From assembly GCA_002483395.1 (NCBI GenBank), contig DLHV01000057.1:14230-25322 (forward strand): DNA of 11,093 bases. The letters run 5' to 3'. Of this stretch, positions 1-6,071 are shown piece by piece. The number at the start of each line of letters is the position of its first letter. Position 1 is the stretch's first letter. Below the pieces are notes generated by a model. It had not been told where the DNA came from, made no database searches, and saw only the letters and a program-made list of their open reading frames with translations. The translations under genes and the position numbers were made by a program. Source of the DNA: Chloracidobacterium sp. UBA7659 (GTDB lineage: Bacteria; Acidobacteriota; Blastocatellia; Pyrinomonadales; Pyrinomonadaceae).

Positions 1-575
1 AGAAAGGGCCTGTGTCCTCCGATAAACGAATCGCGGTTCTGTGAGCCGCTGCCCGAGATCAGGATCACGGCCGGGTATTTTTCTTTTCCTTTGGGCGTTG
101 TGAGGGTTCCGGTTAGCTTCACATTGTCAGTCACATTTCGGTAACTGACCTCTTCCTCTACGTAGGGATAAGGTTTCTTTGGATCCTGCGGGCGCGTTGA
201 CATCGCTATTTCGCCGGTGCGTTTGAAGACGAACGGCCTCGAGCCTGCACCTTGCCTGAATGTGCCGGTGATCTCATCGTTCCTTTCGTTGACTGTGCCC
301 TCATAGTTCATCCCGAACTGTAGTGCGGAGAAACTCATCGTGTTTCCCGTTAGGGTGATCTTCTCTATTGGCAGGTCATTCTGTCCCTGATCGACGCTGT
401 CGAATTTTGCTGTAAAACCGTCTGCGGCTTTTTCGATCTTGAGCAGGAAACGGAGCTTAACGCCGCTGATCTCGAGCGATCCGAGCCAATTTCCATCGAT
501 CCCTGAGGAACCTTGTCCAATAACAGGAATCCAACACAAAAACAGAGCCGTAAGCAAAACAGAAATTGTTTTCAT
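1..575 (-). CDS. Exported alpha/beta-hydrolase family protein, N-terminal part (runs off left edge)
   Basis: The gene reads leftward from an ATG at 573-575 and is open to the window edge, giving 191 residues with no stop; the C-terminal part is outside. Residues 1-20 form a signal peptide (MKT, hydrophobic core, VIGQG). Residues 25-125 look like a beta-rich accessory domain. From about 145 the segment 'VSYRNVTDNVKLTGTLTTP' followed by 'YPAVILISGSGSQNRD' (about 167-182) matches the opening strands and oxyanion-type glycine motif of alpha/beta-hydrolases of the S9-peptidase/dienelactone-hydrolase-like group. The catalytic Ser, Asp and His would lie beyond the edge, so activity and substrate are unknown. 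A GGAGAG ribosome site precedes the ATG. It lies 16 nt after the DUF4190-like gene, so it is probably the last known gene of the sigma-factor operon and acts in the envelope. The family call is fairly sure; the exact enzyme is not. Confidence 0.72.
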   Translation of the reverse strand, partial: MKTISVLLTALFLCWIPVIGQGSSGIDGNWLGSLEISGVKLRFLLKIEKAADGFTAKFDSVDQGQNDLPIEKITLTGNTMSFSALQFGMNYEGTVNERNDEITGTFRQGAGSRPFVFKRTGEIAMSTRPQDPKKPYPYVEEEVSYRNVTDNVKLTGTLTTPKGKEKYPAVILISGSGSQNRDSFIGGHRPF

Positions 576-591
576 CTTTCTCTCCATTGCT

Positions 592-906
592 TTATCTGCC
601 GCCGCTCATCTTTGAGAGCACGTCAATAAACTCGCGTAAACGGTCTAAATTCAAAATTACTATTACTGGAACGACGATAAGTATGATCGTGCCGAGCGCT
701 ACGCCGACCTGAGCCCATAGGCGATGCTCCGTAAGGCGAGGAGCAGGATTGGCCCGTAGCGCCAGCCAGCCGAAAATTATTGCAAGGATCGGTTTCTCAA
801 GGCCGAGCAGGTTGATGAAACACGCTATGCCCAATATCAGCGAGACAGTCGCGAACGCGTATTTCTGCCCAAGCACAAAGGATTCCTTTTGTTGAATATC
901 AGTCAT
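592..906 (-). CDS. Small DUF4190-like membrane protein
   Basis: A 104-residue protein with hydrophobic stretches at about 16-34, 39-50 and 64-86. The pattern 'SLILGIACF...LAIIFGWLALR...' followed by a second 'VGVALGTIILIV' stretch resembles the DUF4190 arrangement, in which a glycine-containing helical hairpin is followed by a further helix. The N-terminal 15 residues are polar and the tail after residue 88 is charged. A good ribosome site (GAGAGG, within the last codons of the anti-sigma gene) supports the ATG at 906. It starts 2 nt after the anti-sigma stop and so is translationally linked to it. The function is unknown; the context suggests an accessory membrane component controlled by, or modulating, the ECF sigma/anti-sigma pair. 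Confidence 0.75.
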   Translation of the reverse strand: MTDIQQKESFVLGQKYAFATVSLILGIACFINLLGLEKPILAIIFGWLALRANPAPRLTEHRLWAQVGVALGTIILIVVPVIVILNLDRLREFIDVLSKMSGGR

Positions 907-908
907 AA

Positions 909-1331
909 TTACCTCTCAAACATAAATTCAGAATTTACCCTGAACGGATTTTCCCGTATCAATACAAACAAGATGACAACGATCGCCAACGGGACGAGTT
1001 TGAATGTGAGGCCGGGATCGCGTTCGGGCAGCATCTCGAACAGCTTGTAACCTACAAGCAGAACTGCGACGATGGCAAACGGAAGCCAGCCGATACGCTT
1101 ACCTTGTGCATCGTCAATTCTGTTTTCGATCAGCGGCCACAGATCCGCATTGTGTTCAAGCCGTTCCTGCCGTATGAACAATTGGTCGAGGTTCTGCATT
1201 TGCTCGAATTCGTTCTGGCATTTTTCGCATTGCTCGAAATGAAGATTCGCTTCCTTTGAAAACTCAGTTACTTCACCGTCGGCCGCAGCCATTTTTGCCA
1301 TCAACATGTCTTCACAATTTAATGCGCTCAT
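909..1331 (-). CDS. Zinc-binding (ZAS-type) membrane anti-sigma factor
   Basis: A 140-residue protein. Cys6, followed later by His31-x3-Cys35-x2-Cys38 ('HFEQCEKC'), is the complete ligand set of the zinc-binding anti-sigma (ZAS) domain, which clamps ECF sigma factors in the cytoplasm. A charged linker follows, then two hydrophobic segments at about 80-101 and 110-125, so it would be anchored in the inner membrane with both ends probably cytoplasmic. It begins 12 nt after the sigma gene stop and has a very strong purine-rich ribosome site (GAGGAAGGGG), consistent with coupled production of sigma and its antagonist. Known members of the family hold the sigma factor inactive until a signal alters the zinc site or triggers proteolysis; which signal applies here cannot be read from the sequence. 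Confidence 0.88.
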   Translation of the reverse strand: MSALNCEDMLMAKMAAADGEVTEFSKEANLHFEQCEKCQNEFEQMQNLDQLFIRQERLEHNADLWPLIENRIDDAQGKRIGWLPFAIVAVLLVGYKLFEMLPERDPGLTFKLVPLAIVVILFVLIRENPFRVNSEFMFER

Positions 1332-1343
1332 AATTCCCCTTCC

Positions 1344-1859
1344 TCAGTTGAACTTTCCAGTTAGCTTTGCCTGCAATTGCCTGCGTGCATGAAACAGGCG
1401 ACTCATCACCGTTCCTCTTGGTATTTGCAAATGCTCAGCAATCTCGTCATAGGAAAGCCCATCAAGATATTTCAGAGTGACGATCTCGCGGAATTCATCC
1501 GATAACGAACTCAATGCTTTCTCAAGTGCCAATCTTTCTTCATCTGCCGGCCCAACTTGCGGGGCGAGTATCTCAATGTCGGTTGAGCTTTCAGTCTCGC
1601 GGTTTTTCACGGCCATCTTGTAGCATCGATTCCGGAGCAGAACGTAGAACCAAGGATAAAACGGCCGCGCTGTGTCAAAGCTTGCGAGTGATCGAAAGGC
1701 ATCGATAAATGCTTCCTGTACGGCGTCCGAAGCATCGTCACGATTTCGCAGGATAGCGACTGCGTGCCCTGCGGCCTGGCGTTGATAACGCTCGACAAGA
1801 TGACGGAAGTCATCGCGTTCTCCGTCCAGACATTTTTTGATCGCCACTGCATCATCCAT
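1344..1859 (-). CDS. ECF-type RNA polymerase sigma factor
   Basis: A 171-residue protein of normal ECF size. Region 2 spans about residues 17-85; its '2.1-2.2' part is visible as 'RNRDDASDAVQEAFIDAF' and the aromatic DNA-melting part as 'YPWFYVLLRNRCY'. Region 4 spans about 113-163, with a helix-turn-helix in 'LSYDEIAEHLQIPRGTV' followed by 'MSRLFHARRQL', which would contact the -35 element. There is no extra C-terminal domain. The start at 1859 has a GAGAAG purine stretch just upstream. It is the first gene of a four-gene operon whose second gene encodes the matching zinc anti-sigma, the usual arrangement. Autoregulation is likely for the class, but I could not pick out a convincing -35/-10 pair upstream. 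Confidence 0.93.
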   Translation of the reverse strand: MDDAVAIKKCLDGERDDFRHLVERYQRQAAGHAVAILRNRDDASDAVQEAFIDAFRSLASFDTARPFYPWFYVLLRNRCYKMAVKNRETESSTDIEILAPQVGPADEERLALEKALSSLSDEFREIVTLKYLDGLSYDEIAEHLQIPRGTVMSRLFHARRQLQAKLTGKFN

Positions 1860-1895
1860 AGATCGCTTCTCACACTAACGTATCCGGCTTTGCCG

Positions 1896-1915
1896 AAAAA
1901 TATTCAAAAATATTT
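1896..1915. repeat. 10-bp tandem AT-rich repeat between divergent genes
   Basis: Two adjacent 10-mers, AAAAATATTC (1896-1905) and AAAAATATTT (1906-1915), differ at one base. They lie in the 125-nt region between the start of the leftward sigma gene (1859) and the rightward zinc-ribbon gene (1985). A 10-bp spacing places the A-tracts on the same face of the helix, as in intrinsically bent DNA, an UP-like element or a pair of protein contacts. Just to the left is a short CGGC-TTT-GCCG hairpin (1885-1895). The regulatory role is inference. Confidence 0.5.
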
Positions 1916-1984
1916 GCGGGCACTCAGAACAGCGGAGTATATTTTCGGTTACGGTTTGTATGATACGCTAACTCCGCAATCACT

Positions 1985-2131
1985 ATGTTTTGTCCAAAAT
2001 GCGGCTCTAGCGAGCAATCTCCGGAATCTTATTGCCGTGCCTGCGGCGGATGGCTTGTTGACCCGGATGCCCGGTCTGCCGGAGGTCTGTTCCGTAAGGC
2101 TACGCGCGAAGAAAAGATTCGCAAGATCTGA
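1985..2131 (+). CDS. Small zinc-ribbon protein (48 residues), possibly a truncated longer family member
   Basis: The reading frame opens with MFCPKCGSS and continues to a second pair YCRACGG, so Cys3/Cys6 and Cys17/Cys20 form a treble-clef-like zinc ribbon of the 'CPKCG...CRxCG' type. After this comes a charged tail ending 'TREEKIRKI' and a TGA stop at 2129-2131. In related proteins as I remember them, such a ribbon is normally followed by a linker and one or more membrane helices; here the frame stops exactly where they would begin. No convincing remainder is seen in the other forward frames. A TATGAT hexamer (1959-1964) lies 20 nt before the ATG as a possible -10, without a clear -35. No strong ribosome site is visible. 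It could be a genuine mini-protein or a broken gene. Confidence 0.5.
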   Translation: MFCPKCGSSEQSPESYCRACGGWLVDPDARSAGGLFRKATREEKIRKI

Positions 2132-2183
2132 CAACGACTGATCGGCACGGAGCGAAATGGGTCATATCTCGTTACAATCCTCA

Positions 2184-2211
2184 TAAATGTCCCTCACGGC
2201 GGGAACATTTA
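2184..2211. other. Bulged hairpin upstream of the membrane-protein gene
   Basis: TAAATGT (2184-2190) pairs perfectly with ACATTTA (2205-2211). The stem continues with CCC (2191-2193) against GGG (2201-2203) with one bulged A, closing on the loop TCACGGC. No T-run follows on the plus strand, so it is not a standard intrinsic terminator. It lies 47 nt before the ATG at 2259 and could be a leader structure, an operator palindrome or the end of the zinc-ribbon transcript. Confidence 0.4.
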
Positions 2212-2258
2212 TTGCTGGGGCGCCGTAATTCAAAGTTATTAGCGAAAGAGGTAATTCG

Positions 2259-2690
2259 ATGTCCGAGATATCGACATTCAGGCTCTACTTGTTACGAGCA
2301 GGGTATCTGATTATTTCCGTGGGCTTGGCAATAATGATTTGGCCGGGGATCATTAATCCGTCTGAAAATCTGTCGCACATGGGGGCCGTCGTCCGCAGCG
2401 TGCTCGGTGCCGTCTCGCTTCTGGCATTTCTTGGGATCCGTTATCCTCTCAAGATGCTGCCCGTACTTTTTTTCGAATTGTTTTGGAAGGTGATCTGGGT
2501 TGTCGCGTTCGGTCTTCGGTTATGGTCTGCGGACAAGTTGGATCAAGATACGACAGAAACATTCAATGACTGTATCTTCGGCATTATCTTGGTTCTACTT
2601 GTGACGCCTTGGGATTATGTCTTCAACCATTATTTCAGAGCGTCCGGAGATCCGTGGCGTAAATCCGTTCCTCCGCGCTCAGGTGGCTGA
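2259..2690 (+). CDS. Conserved four-helix membrane protein of unknown function
   Basis: A 143-residue protein with four hydrophobic segments at about 8-30, 42-62, 66-90 and 103-123. The soluble parts are short and the C-terminal tail ends with prolines and basic residues. The second half carries aromatic-rich helices ('FFELFWKVIWVVAFGL', 'TPWDYVFNHYFRA'). I believe this resembles a family of small uncharacterised membrane proteins found as single genes in many bacteria, but I cannot name a domain with certainty. An AGAGG ribosome site 8 nt upstream supports the ATG at 2259. The gene converges with the secretion operon, with only 31 nt between the stops and no obvious terminator hairpin. It is not evidently linked to either neighbouring operon. 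Confidence 0.75.
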   Translation: MSEISTFRLYLLRAGYLIISVGLAIMIWPGIINPSENLSHMGAVVRSVLGAVSLLAFLGIRYPLKMLPVLFFELFWKVIWVVAFGLRLWSADKLDQDTTETFNDCIFGIILVLLVTPWDYVFNHYFRASGDPWRKSVPPRSGG

Positions 2691-2721
2691 TCCTTGTTTT
2701 GTCCGGTTCAGTGATGTTCAG

Positions 2722-3267
2722 CTAGTATCCCGAGGCGAACGGAGCAACCGTTTGTTTGTTGTTTAGGTCCACAGGCGGTTGTTCGACCAGCCCCAGTATC
2801 CCAAGCTCCTTGATCGAAGCGTCTGCACGAATCTTACTCGCGTCTTCTGGGCGCAAGGATGCTCCTTTCCACCGACGGCAAGCTTCGGGCGTAACGACAA
2901 GAAACCACGTCGCGGCTTCGTCGCGGGCGTTGCCCATCGGCACCGCCCAAAGGGTAATTCTGTGAGGGCTTAGCCGGGTGTAAAGGTAGAAATAGTTGCG
3001 ATGATTCAAGGCCCGATCGCCCATCGTGATGTTTCGGTTTTGCTTCTTTTCCCAAACCACCTCTTCCAATTGTTTCAGGTCGCTCGGGAAACCGCCCCGT
3101 TTCTCGTGAAACGCGAGCAGGTCCCGCATCATCATGCTCGCTGACTCAACCGGAATGTCAGCCGCCCTCTGTCGCTCCGAGGCCCATAAAGAATAGACAT
3201 AAATTCCGACGACCACCGCTATGGCCAATGGCATCAGCACAAGAGAGATCTTTAATCGGGTCAGCAT
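2722..3267 (-). CDS. One-helix, pseudopilin-like protein at the end of the secretion operon
   Basis: From the ATG at 3265-3267 the product has 181 residues: a short basic N-terminus, a hydrophobic helix at about 7-28 (a membrane anchor rather than a cleaved signal), then a soluble domain. After the helix comes 'LLAFHEKRGGFPSDLKQLEE' (about 50-69), which resembles the 'Y..n.G.yPtsLdeL' segment of GspG-type pseudopilins, and then alternating beta segments such as 'NYFYLYTR' and 'ITLWAVP'. No prepilin peptidase site is evident. The frame is open up to 3330, but the extra 21 codons overlap the coupling-protein gene by 56 nt, whereas 3267 lies 7 nt after that gene's stop with an AGGA site, so I prefer 3267. 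Its layout parallels the 261-residue protein at 5286-6071. Function is unknown; it probably faces the periplasm as a partner of the coupling protein or core complex. Confidence 0.75.
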   Translation of the reverse strand: MLTRLKISLVLMPLAIAVVVGIYVYSLWASERQRAADIPVESASMMMRDLLAFHEKRGGFPSDLKQLEEVVWEKKQNRNITMGDRALNHRNYFYLYTRLSPHRITLWAVPMGNARDEAATWFLVVTPEACRRWKGASLRPEDASKIRADASIKELGILGLVEQPPVDLNNKQTVAPFASGY

Positions 3268-3274
3268 GATTATC

Positions 3275-5278
3275 CTAAATTGGCGAGAGGCTTCGCTCCC
3301 ATTGGTCCGCCAACGAAAAACGGAGATCAAACGTTAGATCGTCAAGAGCATCGACATGCTTAAAGTTTTCTGCTTCCTTTTCAATTTCCGCTTTCGACGG
3401 CATTTGCTCGATGCTCCCCGCCGCAGGTGTTAGCATTTGGTCGATCTTTTCATCTGTAAAAACCTGGTCCACTGCTCCAGAAACCACGGTTACGAGGTCC
3501 TCTTGATCGACCTTCGATTTTTTCTCCGAACTCGGCGATCGCGTAAGCAAGAACACAGGGTCGATGTCTCCAAGGTGAAGTTCTCGCGGAGACCCCTTTC
3601 GTTTTGCGGGATGCAAGTGCGCCAGTACGGCGAGCGGTGGATAAGCTGCGCGAATCGGCGGAGCGGTGTCGCTTACGATCAGGACTTCAGAGTGAGCAGC
3701 TATCTGCCGGATCTCCGAAGCATGCATAAGCGCGCGTTTCTGTTCGGCATAGCGTGTGTTATCGTTCTTCGTTCCCGGGAACTCCTGAAATGTCTTCGAG
3801 AAGATGGTTGTGTCTCCGAGCTGTTTCGAAGCGTATTCGGAGGTAATGTCGTCGAGACCCGGCAGGAAGATCTTTGTCAAGACGGTACCGAGGATCGCAT
3901 TCGCCCGCTCTCTTCCGTATTGATCGTACATCTGCGGAAGGTCCTGATATCCAAGTCCAAGACCGACGCCCCGGCCGCGGCCGATGCCGGAGATACGCTT
4001 TACTTCGGCGACATTCAGCTGATATGCTTCATCGATCAGGACGAAACAAGGGTGCTCAGGTTCGTTTAGTCCGTCGAGCCGCATTTCCATAACGGCCTGA
4101 CCCAGAAATGTCGCTATGAACTCTTTATAGACATCGGCTGCGCCTTCGGAGACGACAAGGTAAATGGCCGTTCCCGGCTTACGAAGATCAGAGAAGTCGA
4201 TAAGTCGGCAGCCAGCCTCTTTTTCCTCGGATGTCGGCGGCATCGTCGTCATTCGCGCCGGTGCAAGCGTGAATGGACGGAGCTTGTTGTAAAGGCCTAT
4301 CAGTATCGACCCCCGCGTCTGGATCGGAGCCTGACGGAATGCTAAGTACGCCTGCTTGGCATAAAGGCTTGGTGAACTTTCCATCGCCTTTGCGAAAGCA
4401 TCGTTGCCGTCTTCTCCTAGTGATATCAGGAAGTCAGCGGCAAAGGCCGGTATCGCCTTCTCTCTATAGACTTCCGCGATGTGCAGGAGGATAGCTGTCA
4501 ATGCGATCTGCTCTGCATCGCCCCAGAATGGATCGGCATTTGTCTTGCGGCGGCTTTCAATGCCGAGCATCATCCCTGCTACCTGGCAGGCAAAGGCCGG
4601 ATCGTTCCGACATTTTGGAACGAAGTTCCACCGATCGCTCTTTGCCGGATCATTGAGATCGAGACGGAAGAGGCGTTTCGCGGATGCGGCGGTTTGGGCA
4701 AAGAGTTCACCTTTCGGGTCGTAAACCAGACAGGAGGATTTCCCAAGGATCGACCTGATCATCGAGATAAAGAAGGTCTTCGACTTGCCCGATCCGGTCG
4801 GACCGAACATCACGAAATGCCTGAGCCATTGACTCGGCGGAAGAAACACGTCTCGTCCGCCGAATGCGTTCGCGATCGGAAGAGAGTTTGCCGGTAAAGG
4901 CAGGCCACGAATGCGATTCATCAGGCCGCAGCGAACAAGATCCTTAGCCCTTGCCCATCTGGCGGAGCCGTGTGCCGTGCTCATCCGCCTGATGCGATAA
5001 TCCCATAGCAGCGAATATGCATCGACGAACCCGCCCGCAACACAGAGAAGAGCCATGGCCCAGAACGCGAGATTAATTAAGCCTGGCACGCCGAGCAGCC
5101 AGCCCGCAAAATGGAACAGACCTGCTTCGATCAATCCCAGGAACAGGAAAAATAAGCCCTTCCCTATGTCGGCGGCCCAGTGCCAGAAAGCCTGGTAGGA
5201 AGGGAGATACTGTTCATTTGCTTTTCGAGGGATCCCGTATGAAGCGTCGAACTTCTCGATCCTTTCGCGGGTAAACAT
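3275..5278 (-). CDS. virD4: VirD4/TraG-like type IV secretion coupling ATPase
   Basis: A 667-residue protein, normal size for a VirD4/TraG coupling protein. Two membrane helices lie at about 38-64 and 68-88. They are followed by the family motif 'HGSARWA' (103-109), the Walker A 'GPTGSGKS' (159-166), 'YDPKGEL' (186-192), an all-alpha insert at about 225-345, and the Walker B 'CFVLIDEAYQL' with Asp416 and Glu417. The motif 'GRGRGVGLGLGYQDLPQM' (433-450) holds the conserved Gln after the Walker B. Coupling proteins form a hexameric pump at the inner membrane that recruits DNA-protein or protein substrates to the VirB channel. The last 85 residues or so form a charged, mostly acidic tail, which in this family often binds substrate. 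The gene starts 7 nt after the preceding gene and ends 7 nt before the next. No relaxase is near, so whether the cargo is DNA or protein cannot be decided. Confidence 0.93.
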   Translation of the reverse strand: MFTRERIEKFDASYGIPRKANEQYLPSYQAFWHWAADIGKGLFFLFLGLIEAGLFHFAGWLLGVPGLINLAFWAMALLCVAGGFVDAYSLLWDYRIRRMSTAHGSARWARAKDLVRCGLMNRIRGLPLPANSLPIANAFGGRDVFLPPSQWLRHFVMFGPTGSGKSKTFFISMIRSILGKSSCLVYDPKGELFAQTAASAKRLFRLDLNDPAKSDRWNFVPKCRNDPAFACQVAGMMLGIESRRKTNADPFWGDAEQIALTAILLHIAEVYREKAIPAFAADFLISLGEDGNDAFAKAMESSPSLYAKQAYLAFRQAPIQTRGSILIGLYNKLRPFTLAPARMTTMPPTSEEKEAGCRLIDFSDLRKPGTAIYLVVSEGAADVYKEFIATFLGQAVMEMRLDGLNEPEHPCFVLIDEAYQLNVAEVKRISGIGRGRGVGLGLGYQDLPQMYDQYGRERANAILGTVLTKIFLPGLDDITSEYASKQLGDTTIFSKTFQEFPGTKNDNTRYAEQKRALMHASEIRQIAAHSEVLIVSDTAPPIRAAYPPLAVLAHLHPAKRKGSPRELHLGDIDPVFLLTRSPSSEKKSKVDQEDLVTVVSGAVDQVFTDEKIDQMLTPAAGSIEQMPSKAEIEKEAENFKHVDALDDLTFDLRFSLADQWERSLSPI

Positions 5279-5285
5279 ATCTATC

Positions 5286-6071
5286 TTATTGGCTCCCTTG
5301 GTTTAGCGATCTCAACCATCCATCCTGTTCATTAAGCTCGCGAACAGACAACTCATCCAAAGGAAGCGGTTCACCCCGCCAACGCCGGATACTCCAGCCG
5401 GCGGCAGCCAGTTGCTCCGGAGTGCTGAATGAAGCCGGAATGTGCGGTATCGTTCCCGATGAGAACTGGAAGTACATGATCGAGTTTTTCTCGTCGGGCG
5501 GCAGTGGAAATCGAAACAGAATCGGGGGACCTTGAGCGGTGCTCGTCGGAAAAGAGAAGATCTCAAACGAGAACGGATCCGACCGATAGTTCAATGTTAG
5601 TTCGCTCAAAGGCGAACGAAGTACGCCTTCCCTGATCTCGATCCCAGGCGGAAGCAGGGAGCGTTTTTGAAGGTCAGCAAGTGTCAGATTGATCGTTGCG
5701 GGAAAATGACCCTGCTTTTGAAACTCTTCGAAGGCGGATAAGAACACCGCCATTAGCAAAGCCCCGCATTCACGAAGCCTTTGAGCAGTGTCATAAGATT
5801 CGCCGGAAAAAACTGGTTTCAAGGGTTGACCGGCCTCCGAGGTCGTATCACCGGTCTTATCAGTCGGACTCTCAACGAATCTCAATTGAGCAGGATTATC
5901 TTCGACTCCGAACGTTCGGACAGCGAAGTAAATAGCAACGGCGAGAAGCGTCGTGATAAAGGTGGGGTATCCCCGCAACTCCGCCAATCGCGCGAGAAAG
6001 CGGCCTATCCGTTCGCGCATCATACCCGTCTTCATCGCGGCTCTTCCCTTTTTTTGTTCAGAACGATTCAT
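5286..6071 (-). CDS. One-helix membrane-anchored protein of unknown function in the secretion operon
   Basis: A 261-residue product if read from the ATG at 6069-6071, which overlaps the ATPase stop by 4 nt (ATGA). An alternative ATG at 6033-6035 gives 249 residues and has a better ribosome site (GGGAAGAG), so that start may be the real one. A basic N-terminus is followed by a single helix at about 36-54, a low-complexity linker (60-90), and a soluble domain. This domain contains 'FEEFQKQGHFPATI' and 'LADLQKRSLLPPG' (about 114-143), then strands such as 'LTLNYRSD' and 'FEIFSFP'. The order of helix, 'GxFP', leucine-rich 'L.dLqk' and late 'YFQF' strands parallels the 181-residue protein at 2722-3267. 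I do not recognise a named family. The topology suggests that the soluble part lies in the periplasm. It sits between the MoxR-type ATPase and the coupling protein, hinting that it links the two. Confidence 0.8.
   Translation of the reverse strand: MNRSEQKKGRAAMKTGMMRERIGRFLARLAELRGYPTFITTLLAVAIYFAVRTFGVEDNPAQLRFVESPTDKTGDTTSEAGQPLKPVFSGESYDTAQRLRECGALLMAVFLSAFEEFQKQGHFPATINLTLADLQKRSLLPPGIEIREGVLRSPLSELTLNYRSDPFSFEIFSFPTSTAQGPPILFRFPLPPDEKNSIMYFQFSSGTIPHIPASFSTPEQLAAAGWSIRRWRGEPLPLDELSVRELNEQDGWLRSLNQGSQ

Noticed and set aside
2132..2330. A possible frameshifted continuation of the zinc-ribbon gene in another frame
   Set aside because: One forward frame stays open, but its translation has no hydrophobic helix and no family resemblance, and it runs into the ATG and coding frame of the next gene.
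2691..2721. A bidirectional terminator between the two converging genes
   Set aside because: Only a short direct repeat (GTTCAG twice, 10 nt apart) is present, with no inverted repeat or T-run.
3268..3330. The longer start of the last operon gene, adding 21 codons
   Set aside because: It would overlap the coupling-protein gene by 56 nt, while the ATG at 3267 has an AGGA site, lies 7 nt after the stop and directly precedes a basic N-terminus and helix.
3437..4069. A 210-residue open frame on the plus strand inside the coupling-protein gene
   Set aside because: It lies fully antisense to a gene with clear Walker motifs, has no recognisable domain and reads as a low-quality mix of residues.
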